Shown here: positions 33,787 to 42,525 of the stretch, piece by piece | Position numbering within the stretch: position 1 is the stretch's first letter | Layout: each line of letters opens with the position of its first letter | Assembly: GCA_963169765.1 (NCBI GenBank) | Contig: CAUJEN010000192.1 | Span: 186,001 to 250,000 of the forward strand | DNA length: 64,000 nucleotides | Origin: QWHO01 sp021404945 | GTDB lineage: Bacteria > Vulcanimicrobiota > Xenobia > Xenobiales > QWHO01 | Direction of reading: 5' to 3' | The notes under the pieces: generated by a model | What the model was told of the DNA's origin: nothing | The model's database searches: none | Seen by the model: only the letters and a program-made list of their open reading frames with translations | Made by a program: the position numbers and the translations under genes

Positions 33787-34827
33787 ATGCCGGGTCCGCG
33801 CCGTGCCACCCGCGCCCGCCGCCCCTCCAGGTCGCGCCGGGAGATCGAAGAAGAACGCTTTGCGCCCAAGCCGCTCACTCCCCGTGAGCGGTTTCGCAAC
33901 ACCGTCATCCACGCCGGAGTGGCCGTGCTGCTCTTTGCTTTCCTGCTGACCTCCGGAATCGTCTGCGTCAATCTCAATCAGGACCAGTCCCAGGGCCAAC
34001 AAGAGCTGCCCAAGCAGAGCGAGTTGAGCTACTGGCGCGAGCAGGCCGCCAAGGACCCGGCCAACATGGAGGCCATCGCCAATGTGGGCCACTTCCTGAT
34101 CGAAGAGTCCTTCAACAAACAGGGTGAGGAGCAGAAGAAAGCCCTGGAAGAGGCCGAGCAAAACCTCGCCAGAGTGACCTCGATGGTGGACAGCCCTCAG
34201 CGCTCTTTTGCCATGCAAGAGATGGCCCGGGTCAAGCTTTTGAAGAAAGACTACGCGGGGGCCCAGGCGCAGATCGATGAGGCGCTCAAGCACGCCGATC
34301 GCCCCGTTCCGCCGGGAGAGGATGCGACCAGCGTGGAGGAGGGGCGCAAAGCCGAGAGAGCAAGTGTTTATCGCCTCCAGGCCTCCCTGTTCGTTGAGCA
34401 GGGCAAGCAGAGGGAAGCGCTCGCCGTGCTCGACAAGGTGGCCGAAATCAGCCCCGCCAGCGTCATGCAGGTGCTCTTCCAGAAAGCCGACTTGTATGCC
34501 CAGCTTGGCGAGAAGGATCGAGCCCTGGCCCAGCTTGACCTGGCTCAGAAATTCGCTGGCACCGATCAGGAGCGCATGATGGTGATGATCTTGCGGCAGC
34601 AGCTGATGGCACCGCCGCCCAGCGCTTCTCCCTCTCCTGGAGGGGCGGAAGCGGAAGCCCTGCCAGGCCCGGCCCCCGTCTCAACTGCCAGCCCCGCTCC
34701 GGTCGCGACCACCACCCCCGCTCCGGTCAATCCGGCGCCGCTCCCAACATCGGCCAGTCCCACCCCGGTCGCCACGACCAGTCCGGCTCCGGCCAGTCCC
34801 ACCCCGGTTGCTTCTCCTTCCCCCTAG
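33787..34827 (+). CDS. Membrane-anchored TPR-like protein with Pro/Ala-rich tail
   Basis: 346 residues: a very basic cytoplasmic N-terminus (MPGPRRATRARRPSRSRREI), one membrane helix at about 41-62 (VIHAGVAVLLFAFLLTSGIV), a tetratricopeptide-like helical domain (SELSYWREQAAKDPANMEAI, DYAGAQAQIDEALKHAD, REALAVLDKVAEISPASVM), and a 70-residue Pro/Ala/Ser/Thr tail made of repeats such as SPTPVATTSPAPA. Probably an assembly factor facing the periplasm. It follows the sigma factor but has its own spacing of 67 bases. No flagellar family is recognised. Confidence 0.7.
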   Translation: MPGPRRATRARRPSRSRREIEEERFAPKPLTPRERFRNTVIHAGVAVLLFAFLLTSGIVCVNLNQDQSQGQQELPKQSELSYWREQAAKDPANMEAIANVGHFLIEESFNKQGEEQKKALEEAEQNLARVTSMVDSPQRSFAMQEMARVKLLKKDYAGAQAQIDEALKHADRPVPPGEDATSVEEGRKAERASVYRLQASLFVEQGKQREALAVLDKVAEISPASVMQVLFQKADLYAQLGEKDRALAQLDLAQKFAGTDQERMMVMILRQQLMAPPPSASPSPGGAEAEALPGPAPVSTASPAPVATTTPAPVNPAPLPTSASPTPVATTSPAPASPTPVASPSP

Positions 34828-35865
34828 TTAACGCGGGTACAGGCGTTGAATCGGGATAGGGTGCCGGTCATTCGAGCTACGGCCGCGCGGGAAGGCCTCC
34901 AGGTGCACCACGACCTGCTCGAGCACCAGAGCCGAGCCGGAGCCCTCGGGTGAGTTGAGCTCCAGCAGTTTGCCGTCGCCCGGGGTGCCTTTGCTGGTGA
35001 AGCGGGCTCCAGCGATGCGGCGCAGAAAGCTGAGGGTCCGGTCGGGGTTGGCCGAAGCCGACTCGCCGCCCTCGTTGGCGGCCTCCAGGGCGTAGGATGG
35101 CAACAGCTTGGGGAACTTGAGCACGAAGCCGGCCCGGTCGGCGAACAGGTCGGTGACCAGGATGCGGTCGCCCACCTGCACCACCACGCCCCGGGCTTCG
35201 GGGTTGTCGCGGGCGAAGGCGTCCAGGGCATCCAGATAGCCGTCCAGACGCGCCTTGACGCGCGGATCTTCGAAGGTCTTGCCCAGGTTGGTCGAGGCGT
35301 GGTAGCCTGCTCCGGCCTGGGAGCGCTCCACCGAGCTCCAGACCGTGGACTGGTCGGCGCTCTCGCGGGCGGCCGCGCGCACGGTCGGGTTGGCGGCCAC
35401 CGGGCGACTCTTGTCGAAGGTCGGGGTTTCGTATTCCCAGCGGCCGCGCTCGATGCAGAAGGCAGCCACCGTGGTCTCACCCGAGCGGGCCGGCAGCCAC
35501 AGGTCATCCTGCAGCACGCGGTCTTGCTTGGCGCCCTGCAAAATCTCACCAGCCATAATGTAGACAGGCTGATGACCCTGGTTATTGATGGAGAGCTGAT
35601 TCACGTTGCCCTGCTGACTGGTCTCCCGGATGACCAGGCTGCCCAGAGCCAGGGCCTGATCGAGCGTGTGATAGTCCGGCAGCTTGCGGGCGGGAAGGGC
35701 GATCGGGTAGAGAACCAGGTTACGGTAGCGGGCCGGTGCGCCGACCCGGGCATCCACCAGCCAGTTCTCCACCGTCAGCTGAGGGCTTTGAGCCAGCTCG
35801 CGTGCGGTTAACGGTGCGAGAACCAGCAGTGCGAGCAAAACAAGAAGTTTCGTTCGTTGTCGCAT
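34828..35865 (-). CDS. Secreted ARPP-1 domain protein
   Basis: 345 residues with an N-terminal signal peptide (MRQRTKLLVLLALLVLAPLT). The mature part matches the ARPP-1 family (ARG and Rhodanese-Phosphatase-superfamily-associated Protein domain): LVIRETSQQGNVNQLSINNQ, GHQPVYIMAGEILQGAKQDR, LPARSGETTVAAFCIERGRW. The GE.L.GAKQ.R and CIERGRW blocks are diagnostic by my recollection. The biochemical role is unknown. The stop abuts the stop of the convergent TPR gene with no space, and the 5' side is divergent from the CBS gene. Confidence 0.78.
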   Translation of the reverse strand: MRQRTKLLVLLALLVLAPLTARELAQSPQLTVENWLVDARVGAPARYRNLVLYPIALPARKLPDYHTLDQALALGSLVIRETSQQGNVNQLSINNQGHQPVYIMAGEILQGAKQDRVLQDDLWLPARSGETTVAAFCIERGRWEYETPTFDKSRPVAANPTVRAAARESADQSTVWSSVERSQAGAGYHASTNLGKTFEDPRVKARLDGYLDALDAFARDNPEARGVVVQVGDRILVTDLFADRAGFVLKFPKLLPSYALEAANEGGESASANPDRTLSFLRRIAGARFTSKGTPGDGKLLELNSPEGSGSALVLEQVVVHLEAFPRGRSSNDRHPIPIQRLYPR

Positions 35866-36052
35866 GATAGTGTTCTGGTCGTGGCGGGACCGAAACTTAT
35901 TTCAGCCCTGACCGGAGCGGTCGAGAATTTCGCGAGCAGAGGAACGGATGGAATTCATGAAGGAGCCGGGAGGCCGTGACAGGGAAGATAGCGTCAAGCT
36001 CCCGGGGCGAAAGCTCTTTCGCCTGTAAGGACACGACTTGAGGTGACTTTCC

Positions 36053-37426
36053 GTGCGTTATGCTCGTAATATCTTAGACTTGATCGGCAACACCCCGCTG
36101 GTACGTCTCAACAAAGTGGCTGCAGGGGTTCGTCCCACCATCCTGGCCAAGATGGAGTATCTCAATCCTGGGGGTAGCGTCAAGGATCGCATCGGAATCG
36201 CCATGATCGAGGCGGCCGAGCGGGAGGGGAAGCTCAGGCGTGGTGGGGTCATCGTCGAGCCCACATCTGGCAACACCGGGGTGGGCCTGGCTCAGGTCGC
36301 GGCCCTGAAAGGATATCGCTGCGTCTTTGTGATGCCCGACAAGATGAGTCAGGAGAAGATCCGCCTGCTCAAAGCCTATGGGGCCGAGGTCGTGATCACT
36401 CCCACGGCCGTTCCCAAGGAATCGCCCGAGTCCTACTATTCGGTTGCCGACCGGCTCGAGCGCGAAATTCCCAACGCTTTTCAGCCAAACCAGTATTACA
36501 ACCCGGTGAACCCGCAGACCCACTACCTGACCACCGGTCCAGAGATCTGGGAGCAAACCGAGGGGAAGATCGATGTCTTTGTGGCCGGCATGGGTACCGG
36601 CGGCACGATCAGCGGTGTGGCCCGCTACCTCAAGGAGCAGAACCCGAAGGTCACGATCGTGGGGGTCGATCCGGAAGGCTCGCTTTACACCTCCAACGAG
36701 GTCAAGCCGTACAAGATCGAGGGCATCGGGGAGGATTTCTTCCCGGCTACCATGGATCTCGACCTGGTGGACGAGAAAATCATCGTATCTGATCGCGACG
36801 CCTTTGTCACAGCCCGTCACCTGTGCCGCGAGGAGGGCATCCTCACCGGGGGCTCGGCCGGGGCCGCAGTGTTCGGAGCCATCAAGTACAGCCGGCTGCT
36901 TGACGAGTCCAGGCTCGTCGTGGTGCTGCTGCCCGACAACGGCCGTAACTACCTCTCCAAGTTCCACGCCGACGAGTACATGAAAGAGCACGGCTTCTGG
37001 GACCCCGGCAGCGAGGCTATTTCCATCCGGGCCTTACTCCAATCCAAGCCCTCTCCGACCGCCAAGATCGTCACCGTGGAGGCGGATGAGAAAGTACCCA
37101 GCGCTATTCAGGTGATGCGTCGCTACAGCATCTCCCAGCTTCCCGTGCTGGAGGGGGACCGGGTGGTGGGCTCGGTGCAGGAAGCCACTTTGATGAATAT
37201 GATCTTCGAGGACGGCTCGGTTCTCAATCAGAGCGTGCGAGACGTGATGAGCGAGCCGCTGCCCCTGCTCCCGGGCGACACCACGGTGAGCTCGGTCTAC
37301 CAGATCTTGCTGCAGGGGCGCCCCGCCGTGCTGGTCTCAGATGATGGCGCGACTCCCTGTGGCATCGTCACCAAGATCGACCTGATCGATTTCATCTCGC
37401 GCTCGGCGGAGACTCGTACCGGCTAA
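36053..37426 (+). CDS. Cystathionine beta-synthase-like PLP enzyme with CBS-domain pair
   Basis: 457 residues. Residues 1-325 are a fold-type II PLP enzyme: NTPLVRLNKV, PLP Lys44 in NPGGSVKDRIG, TSGNTGVGLAQVAALKGY, phosphate loop GMGTGGTISGVARYL and LTGGSAGAAVFGA. Residues 340-455 are two CBS domains (VPSAIQVMRRYSISQLPVLE, GIVTKIDLIDFI), which bind adenosyl ligands. The arrangement matches cystathionine beta-synthase (serine + homocysteine) rather than cysteine synthase, which lacks CBS domains. The start is a GTG at 36053 with GAGGTGA upstream. The DUF4912 gene begins 1 base after the stop. Confidence 0.92.
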   Translation: MRYARNILDLIGNTPLVRLNKVAAGVRPTILAKMEYLNPGGSVKDRIGIAMIEAAEREGKLRRGGVIVEPTSGNTGVGLAQVAALKGYRCVFVMPDKMSQEKIRLLKAYGAEVVITPTAVPKESPESYYSVADRLEREIPNAFQPNQYYNPVNPQTHYLTTGPEIWEQTEGKIDVFVAGMGTGGTISGVARYLKEQNPKVTIVGVDPEGSLYTSNEVKPYKIEGIGEDFFPATMDLDLVDEKIIVSDRDAFVTARHLCREEGILTGGSAGAAVFGAIKYSRLLDESRLVVVLLPDNGRNYLSKFHADEYMKEHGFWDPGSEAISIRALLQSKPSPTAKIVTVEADEKVPSAIQVMRRYSISQLPVLEGDRVVGSVQEATLMNMIFEDGSVLNQSVRDVMSEPLPLLPGDTTVSSVYQILLQGRPAVLVSDDGATPCGIVTKIDLIDFISRSAETRTG

Positions 37427-37427
37427 C

Positions 37428-37868
37428 ATGGAGCCTGCCGAGCTGCCCGAGGGCTACGGGCGGGATATGCTGGTGCTGATGCCCAGAGATCCTCTCCGTT
37501 GCTTCGCTTATTGGGAACTTGCCCAGACCACCTCTAAACAGCTGGCCGCGCGCCACGGGGAAACAGCGCTGGCCCGGGCTCGTTTGTTGCTGCGCGTGCA
37601 TCGGGGCGGGCAACCGGACCTCGAATTCGATATCTCCGGTCCGGTGCGCTCGTGGTACTTTGACGCCGATAGCCCCGGTGGCCGGCTGGACGGGGAGCTT
37701 TGCCTGCGCTTCGAGGATGAGCGCGAGGAATCGCTGGTGACCTCGCGGCCCGTGTTCATGCCCAGGAAGGGCCAGGCCGGGGAGGATCCGGCCTGGCCGG
37801 TCAAGAGCGATATTTACGCCCGCGTGCGCCGCGCGCTGGGCCAGGAATGGCCCTCGGCTGAAGGATGA
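37428..37868 (+). CDS. DUF4912 domain protein
   Basis: 146 residues. The opening LPEGYGRDMLVLMPRDPLRC with FAYWELAQ is the DUF4912 signature; the rest is beta-rich (ARLLLRVHRGGQ, DISGPVRSWYFDADSPGGRL). The family is often found beside or fused to GH57/DUF1957 proteins, and here it overlaps the GH57 gene by 4 bases. It probably works with that enzyme, perhaps in carbohydrate binding, though no activity is known. Confidence 0.85.
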   Translation: MEPAELPEGYGRDMLVLMPRDPLRCFAYWELAQTTSKQLAARHGETALARARLLLRVHRGGQPDLEFDISGPVRSWYFDADSPGGRLDGELCLRFEDEREESLVTSRPVFMPRKGQAGEDPAWPVKSDIYARVRRALGQEWPSAEG

Positions 37869-39439
37869 CCGGCTACCTGATTCTGCTGCTCGACGCCCAC
37901 CTGCCCTGGGTGCGCCATCGGGGCGAGGTGCCCCGGCCGCTGGAAGAGTTCTGGCTGTTCGACGTGATCACCGAGAGCTATCTGCCCTTGCTGGGCATGA
38001 TGACCGGACTGGTGGAGGAGGGCATCCCCTTTCGCCTGACGGTCAGCCTCTCGCCCACTTTGCTGGCCATGCTCGAGGATGAATATCTGCGCCAGGCCTA
38101 CCAGGAGCATCTGCATCACCGTCTGGTGCTGGCCGAGCAAGAGTTGAGCCGCACTCGAAAGTACGAGCCCCATTGTCATCCGAGTGCCGAGATGTACTAC
38201 CATCGGTTGCGCTGGGTGCACGATCTCTATGTCGACGTGTTCGGACAGAATCTGATCGGAGCTTTTGATCGATTGCGCAAGGTCGGGGCTCTGGAGTTGA
38301 TCACGACGGCCGCCACTCATGCCTACCTGCCCCTGGTGGCCCACCGACCCGAAATGGCCCGAGCTCAGATGCGGGTGGCTCAGGGCGAGTTCCGCCGGCA
38401 CTTTGGGCTGGAGCCGCCGGGCTGGTGGTTGCCCGAGTGCGCCTGGAGCTCCGATGTGGACGCCGCCCTCGAAGGTCAGGGATATTTTTTCCTCGATGCC
38501 CTTGGCCTGATGGGGGCCGAGCCGCGGCCCCAGGCCTGTCACTACGCACCCATTCAGACCCCTTCGGGTTGGACGGTGCTTGGACGTGACCCCGAGTGCC
38601 ACCGCCAGGTCTGGAGCCCCGAGGGTTATCCGTCCGACCCCCTCTATCGCGAATTCTACCGCGACATCGGGTGGGATCTGCCTCTGGAGTACATCGGTCC
38701 CTGGATCCACGGCTCCGGTCAACGCATGAACACAGGTTTCAAATACTGGCGCATCACCGGTCCCACCGACCACAAGGAGCCGTATCTGCCCTGGCAGGGG
38801 CGCCAGCGAGCCTGGGAGCACGCGGGCTCCTTCCTGGAAAGCCGCCAGCGCCAGGCTCAGTGGCTGTGCGAGCAGATGGGTCGTCCTCCGGTGGTGGTGG
38901 CGCCTTACAGCGCCGAGTTGCTGGGCCATCGCTGGTTTGAGGGACCCTTCTGGCTGGAAGGACTGCTGCGTCAACTGGCCAGCCAGGATCTGATTCAGCT
39001 AGAGCATCCCAGCCAGCTGCCCGGACCCTTCCAGGTGACCACCCCGGCCGTATCGAGCTGGAGCGAGGGGGGCTTTCACCAGGCCTGGCTGGATGAGTCC
39101 ACTGACTGGGTATACCGCCATCTGCATCAGGCCGCCGAGCGCTTCCTGGAGGTGCGTCAGGCTCAGCATCAAAGAGCCCTGCGTCAGGCGGCTCGCGAGC
39201 TATTGCTGGCGCAGTCTTCTGACTGGCTCAGCTTGCTGCACGCCGGCTCGCACGCCGAATATGCTCGACGCCGCCTGTGCGAGCACCTGGGCAACCTGGC
39301 CTGGCTGTGCGATGGCCTGGAGCGCAACCAGGTGGACGATGAGGTCCTGGCTCGTCTGGAAGAGAGAGATTGCCTCTTTCCGGAGCTCGACCCGGAAGAC
39401 TTTCATGGGGGACTCGGAAGCGGCCAGGAGGAAGGATGA
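37865..39439 (+). CDS. GH57 glucan-branching-enzyme-like protein (DUF1957) with altered catalytic residue
   Basis: 524 residues resembling Thermus-type 1,4-alpha-glucan branching enzymes: conserved region 1 DAHLPWVRH, nucleophile Glu191 in GWWLPECAW, an alpha/beta (TIM-like) domain, then a C-terminal helical DUF1957 domain (about 415-505). The general acid/base Asp usually found in the PYDxELFGHWW motif is Ser349 (APYSAELLGHRWFEGP), so activity is doubtful unless another residue compensates. Other features of the family (WSPEGYPSDPLYREFYRDIG, GFKYWRITG) are kept. Forms a compact operon with DUF4912 upstream and the helical protein downstream. Confidence 0.88.
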   Translation: MTGYLILLLDAHLPWVRHRGEVPRPLEEFWLFDVITESYLPLLGMMTGLVEEGIPFRLTVSLSPTLLAMLEDEYLRQAYQEHLHHRLVLAEQELSRTRKYEPHCHPSAEMYYHRLRWVHDLYVDVFGQNLIGAFDRLRKVGALELITTAATHAYLPLVAHRPEMARAQMRVAQGEFRRHFGLEPPGWWLPECAWSSDVDAALEGQGYFFLDALGLMGAEPRPQACHYAPIQTPSGWTVLGRDPECHRQVWSPEGYPSDPLYREFYRDIGWDLPLEYIGPWIHGSGQRMNTGFKYWRITGPTDHKEPYLPWQGRQRAWEHAGSFLESRQRQAQWLCEQMGRPPVVVAPYSAELLGHRWFEGPFWLEGLLRQLASQDLIQLEHPSQLPGPFQVTTPAVSSWSEGGFHQAWLDESTDWVYRHLHQAAERFLEVRQAQHQRALRQAARELLLAQSSDWLSLLHAGSHAEYARRRLCEHLGNLAWLCDGLERNQVDDEVLARLEERDCLFPELDPEDFHGGLGSGQEEG

Positions 39440-39443
39440 GGAC

Positions 39444-39809
39444 ATGGAGCGCCGACAAGAGCTGCTGAAAGGCCTGCGAGAGCTGCGGAACGTCTCGGTG
39501 GAAATGGACCAACTGGCCCGGCGGGCCCAGGATGAGCGCACTTCCGAGCTGGGGGCCGAGCTGGTGCGGGTGGTAGGCCGCTGGGTGGGGCTGGTGGAGG
39601 GCTTCGTGCAGCACTGCCCCCCGGGCCCGAAGCTCCAGGCTTATCAACAGGCCACTCGGGGCCTCGAGCACCTGCTGCAAAAACTGGACAGCATGCAGGA
39701 CGCCGACGAAATTCGCAGGCTGGAGAACGAGTTCCCTCCTGCGGTCGACGTCTGGAGCGATGCTTTGACCGAGGTGATTCAGGAGGTTCTGGCAGGAACC
39801 GCGGCGTGA
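39444..39809 (+). CDS. Hypothetical helical protein in the GH57 operon
   Basis: 121 residues, almost entirely helical (MERRQELLKGLRELRNVSVE, GRWVGLVEGFVQHCPPGPKL, LEHLLQKLDSMQDADEIRRL). The ATG at 39444 is preceded by AGGAGGAAGG. It begins 4 bases after the GH57 stop and overlaps the nitrilase start by 4 bases, so the genes are co-transcribed. No family recognised. Confidence 0.7.
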   Translation: MERRQELLKGLRELRNVSVEMDQLARRAQDERTSELGAELVRVVGRWVGLVEGFVQHCPPGPKLQAYQQATRGLEHLLQKLDSMQDADEIRRLENEFPPAVDVWSDALTEVIQEVLAGTAA

Positions 39810-40618
39810 GGGTCGCGGCCATCCAGCTCAGCTCCAACGCCGATCGAGAGCGCAATCTGGCGGTGGCCGGCGAGCTGGTGGCCGAGGCGGCTGCCCGAGG
39901 AGCTCGACTGGTTGTCCTGCCCGAGGTGTTCAATCGGCGCGGCTCTAAGGAGATTCAGCTGCAGCACCAGGAGAGTCTCGACGGCCCGACCGGGGCCTGG
40001 ATGGTCGAGACTGCCCGCACTCACAAGGTGTGGCTGCTGGGCGGCAGCTTCATGGAGCGGCGCCAAGAGCACGCTCCTCGGGGCAGCAACAGCTCCCTTT
40101 TGTTTGGGCCGGACGGCTTTCGAGTCGCCCACTACCGCAAGGTCCATCTTTTCGACGTGGAAGTGCACGGGGTCAGCACTCGCGAGTCAGACGCCATGGT
40201 CGCCGGCGAGCAGGCGGTGCTGGCCAGCGTCGATGGGGTCAAGTTGGGGATGACGATCTGTTACGACCTGCGTTTCCCCGAGCTTTATCGCTCGCTGACT
40301 CTGGCCGGAGCGAGGGTGATCGCGGTGCCGGCCGCCTTCACCGAGCGCACCGGGCGCGATCACTGGGAAGTCCTGCTGCGGGCCCGGGCCATCGAAAATC
40401 AGGTTTTCATCATCGCTCCCAACCAGCTTGGTCCCGCCGAGGGGACCCAGACCTGCTACGGTCGCACGCTGATCATCGACCCCTGGGGCATCGTGCTGGC
40501 TCAGGCTCCTGATCGCGAGTGCTGCATCCTGGCTGACCTGGATTTTGTGGCCCAGGATGCCGTGCGAGCCGGCCTTCCCTGCCTCGAGCATCGCCGCAAG
40601 GTGGCCTACAAGCTTTAG
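39806..40618 (+). CDS. Nitrilase-superfamily carbon-nitrogen hydrolase
   Basis: 270-residue amidase. The Glu-Lys-Cys triad is visible: Glu in LVVLPEVFNRRG, Lys in HYRKVHLFD and Cys in TICYDLRFPELYR. The ICYDLRFPE and APNQLG motifs are typical of the Nit1/NitFhit-like branch that hydrolyses deaminated glutathione, and of omega-amidases. It likely repairs or recycles an amide metabolite. The GTG at 39806 overlaps the previous stop. The stop lies inside repeat copy 4. Confidence 0.9.
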   Translation: MRVAAIQLSSNADRERNLAVAGELVAEAAARGARLVVLPEVFNRRGSKEIQLQHQESLDGPTGAWMVETARTHKVWLLGGSFMERRQEHAPRGSNSSLLFGPDGFRVAHYRKVHLFDVEVHGVSTRESDAMVAGEQAVLASVDGVKLGMTICYDLRFPELYRSLTLAGARVIAVPAAFTERTGRDHWEVLLRARAIENQVFIIAPNQLGPAEGTQTCYGRTLIIDPWGIVLAQAPDRECCILADLDFVAQDAVRAGLPCLEHRRKVAYKL

Positions 40619-40700
40619 TGTGCTCGCACTTTCGTATTGCACAATCTGACGAACCGACCGGAGCAGCTTTTTCGCGCGTTGGAAGGTGCAAGACGCCCCT
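40615..40700 (-). repeat. Three-hairpin 3'-end repeat, copy 4 (degenerate, inverted)
   Basis: TTAGTGTGCTCGCACTTTCG, TTGCACAATCTGACGAAC and GTTGGAAGGTGCAAGAC align in order with copies 1 and 3, but the pairing arms of hairpins 1 and 3 are eroded. It starts at the TAG of the nitrilase gene, the same position relative to a stop as in the other copies. Confidence 0.65.
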
Positions 40701-40956
40701 GGCAAGCTGATTTCCTGCTTTGGCGAGAGATTTTGCATCAGCCTGCCAGGTTTTTCAGGAATCTTTCAGGACCGGGATGCACAATCCGAGTGGTCGTCGT
40801 CAAATCGGACAGCTCTCGTGAACCTTCACGAGGGCTTGCTGTTTCAAAAGTGTAAACCAAGCCCCAAGCAGCCTGAAACGAACGCATTACAGCTTGTTTC
40901 CCACCACCTCCCCTTCCATAATGGGGAAGCTAAAAATCCCCCGGTGAGGTTTGCTG
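40701..40956. other. Leader region of the first HD-GYP gene
   Basis: About 255 bases between repeat copy 4 and the HD-GYP start. No gene is evident. GGTGAGG lies 7 bases before the preferred GTG start. No cyclic-di-GMP riboswitch motif was recognised. Confidence 0.4.
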
Positions 40957-42264
40957 GTGGCACATCCTAGACAGCGTCTGGCCCGGTTCCGAACGGCGGT
41001 GGTGATCGCGGCGGTTCTGTTTGCCGTCTGGCAGGTGCTCGACCCGGCCTTCGCCATTCCCCAGACCCGGGTGCCCATGTGGGGAGCCCTGGTGCTGACA
41101 GTGCTCACGGTGGGTGCCGAGCTCTGGGTGCTCAGAATGCCTCGCTACGGCTCGGTCACCCTCTCGGATTCCACCCTGTATGCCTCCATGGTGCTCTATT
41201 CCCCTCAGATCACGCTGGGACTGGTGCTGACCAGCAAGATGGTGCGCTTCCTGCGCGAGCGCCTGGAGAGGGCGGTGCGCGCGGGCTTCATCCTCTACAG
41301 CGTTTCCCAGTCGGTGCTCAGTTTTGGCCTGGCCAGTTGCCTCTACTCTCGCCTGGCTACCCCGGGCGTAGTGCTCAGCCTGCGCAACCTGGTCTGTCTG
41401 GTGCTGGCCGTGTGCACCGTGTTCGGAGTGCAGGCCCTGGTCATCTCGCTGCACCAGTGGCTCTATCAGCGCGCAATCGGGCGCTGGACCACCCGCATCA
41501 ACTGGCAGCGCTTGCGTCTGGCCTTCCTGGCCCAGGCCCCGCTGGGTCTGCTGCTGGCCATCGGTTTTGCCCTCAAGCCCGCCGCCGTGCTGCTGCTGGT
41601 GGGCCCGCTGGCTATCACCTGCTCCTCCCTCAAGCGCTATACCGACACCCTGCGCGAGGCCCGCGAAGTGATCGAGAACCTGGCTCAAGCGGTGGAGAAG
41701 CGCGATCCTCACACCACCGGACATTCGCTGAGAGTGGCCGAGTATGCCGAGGACATCGCCCGCGAGATGGGTCTGAGCGAGAAAATGGTGGCTCGCGTGG
41801 CCACCGCTGGTCGCCTCCACGACCTGGGCAAGATCTCGGTGGGAGATGACATCCTGCTCAAGATCGACCAGCTCACCGGGGAAGAGTATGAGGCCATCAA
41901 GCGTTATCCGGCCGTGGGGGCCGAGGTTGCCTCCAAGCTCTCGCTCTCGCGCGAAGAAGCGGAATACATCCGCTACCATCACGAGTGGTTCGACGGCAAC
42001 GGCTATCCCAGCGGCCTGAAGGGTAGCGAGATCCCGCTCGGCGCTCGCATTCTGGCTGTAGCCGAAGCTTTCGACTCCATGACCACCCCGCGCTCGTATC
42101 GTCCCGCCTTCAGCCAGGAAGAGGCCTGGGTGCGGCTGGAGGCGGGCAAGGGATTGCAGTTCGACCCCAATGTTGTCAATGCGCTTTATGTCGCCTGGCT
42201 CAAGGGATGCCGCCTGGCCGAAGGCTCGCGGCCCTCTCTGCGCCTGGTGGGGGCAACTCGTTAA
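40957..42264 (+). CDS. Membrane HD-GYP domain phosphodiesterase (canonical)
   Basis: About 435 residues. The N-terminal half holds five or six hydrophobic helices (VVIAAVLFAVWQVL, LVLTVLTVGAELWVL, LVCLVLAVCTVFGVQALVI, APLGLLLAIGFAL, AAVLLLVGPLAI). The C-terminal HD-GYP domain has HTTGHSLRVAEYAEDIARE, the HD metal motif LHDLGKISV, HHEWFDGNGYPSGLKG with the GYP tripeptide, and GARILAVAEAFDSMTTPRSY. It probably degrades cyclic di-GMP in response to a membrane signal. GTG 40957 is chosen for its ribosome-binding site; TTG 40951 is an alternative. It is followed by a Pro-rich small gene and a second HD-GYP gene. Confidence 0.9.
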   Translation: MAHPRQRLARFRTAVVIAAVLFAVWQVLDPAFAIPQTRVPMWGALVLTVLTVGAELWVLRMPRYGSVTLSDSTLYASMVLYSPQITLGLVLTSKMVRFLRERLERAVRAGFILYSVSQSVLSFGLASCLYSRLATPGVVLSLRNLVCLVLAVCTVFGVQALVISLHQWLYQRAIGRWTTRINWQRLRLAFLAQAPLGLLLAIGFALKPAAVLLLVGPLAITCSSLKRYTDTLREAREVIENLAQAVEKRDPHTTGHSLRVAEYAEDIAREMGLSEKMVARVATAGRLHDLGKISVGDDILLKIDQLTGEEYEAIKRYPAVGAEVASKLSLSREEAEYIRYHHEWFDGNGYPSGLKGSEIPLGARILAVAEAFDSMTTPRSYRPAFSQEEAWVRLEAGKGLQFDPNVVNALYVAWLKGCRLAEGSRPSLRLVGATR

Positions 42265-42277
42265 AGGAGACCTGGAC

Positions 42278-42523
42278 ATGTCTTTGCTGATCAACGGTTT
42301 TCTCATGACCAGCTGCGGAGGCGGCTCGCGCCCACCTGCTCGGCCGGCCGCCGAGGAGCACGAGCCGCCCATTCACGTGGATCCCAACGAGGCCCCACCT
42401 CCCCCCGATGAAGAGGACCCCGACTACGGGAAGAAGGGCGGACCAGGTGCGGGCGGCGGCTACCTGGTGCCCCCCACGGACGATACCGTCAGCCTTTCCG
42501 ACGCGGCCCGGAGCAAGAAGTAA
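42278..42523 (+). CDS. Small Pro/Asp-rich protein between HD-GYP genes
   Basis: 81 residues. A short hydrophobic N-terminus (MSLLINGFLMTSCGGGS) is followed by a Pro/Glu/Asp/Gly-rich, disordered sequence (EAPPPPDEEDPDYGKK). LMTSC resembles a lipobox, but the preceding segment is short and lacks a basic residue, so lipidation is uncertain. The ATG at 42278 follows AAAGGAG, which supports translation. It starts 13 bases after one HD-GYP gene and ends 2 bases before the next. Confidence 0.6.
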   Translation: MSLLINGFLMTSCGGGSRPPARPAAEEHEPPIHVDPNEAPPPPDEEDPDYGKKGGPGAGGGYLVPPTDDTVSLSDAARSKK

Positions 42524-42525
42524 CC

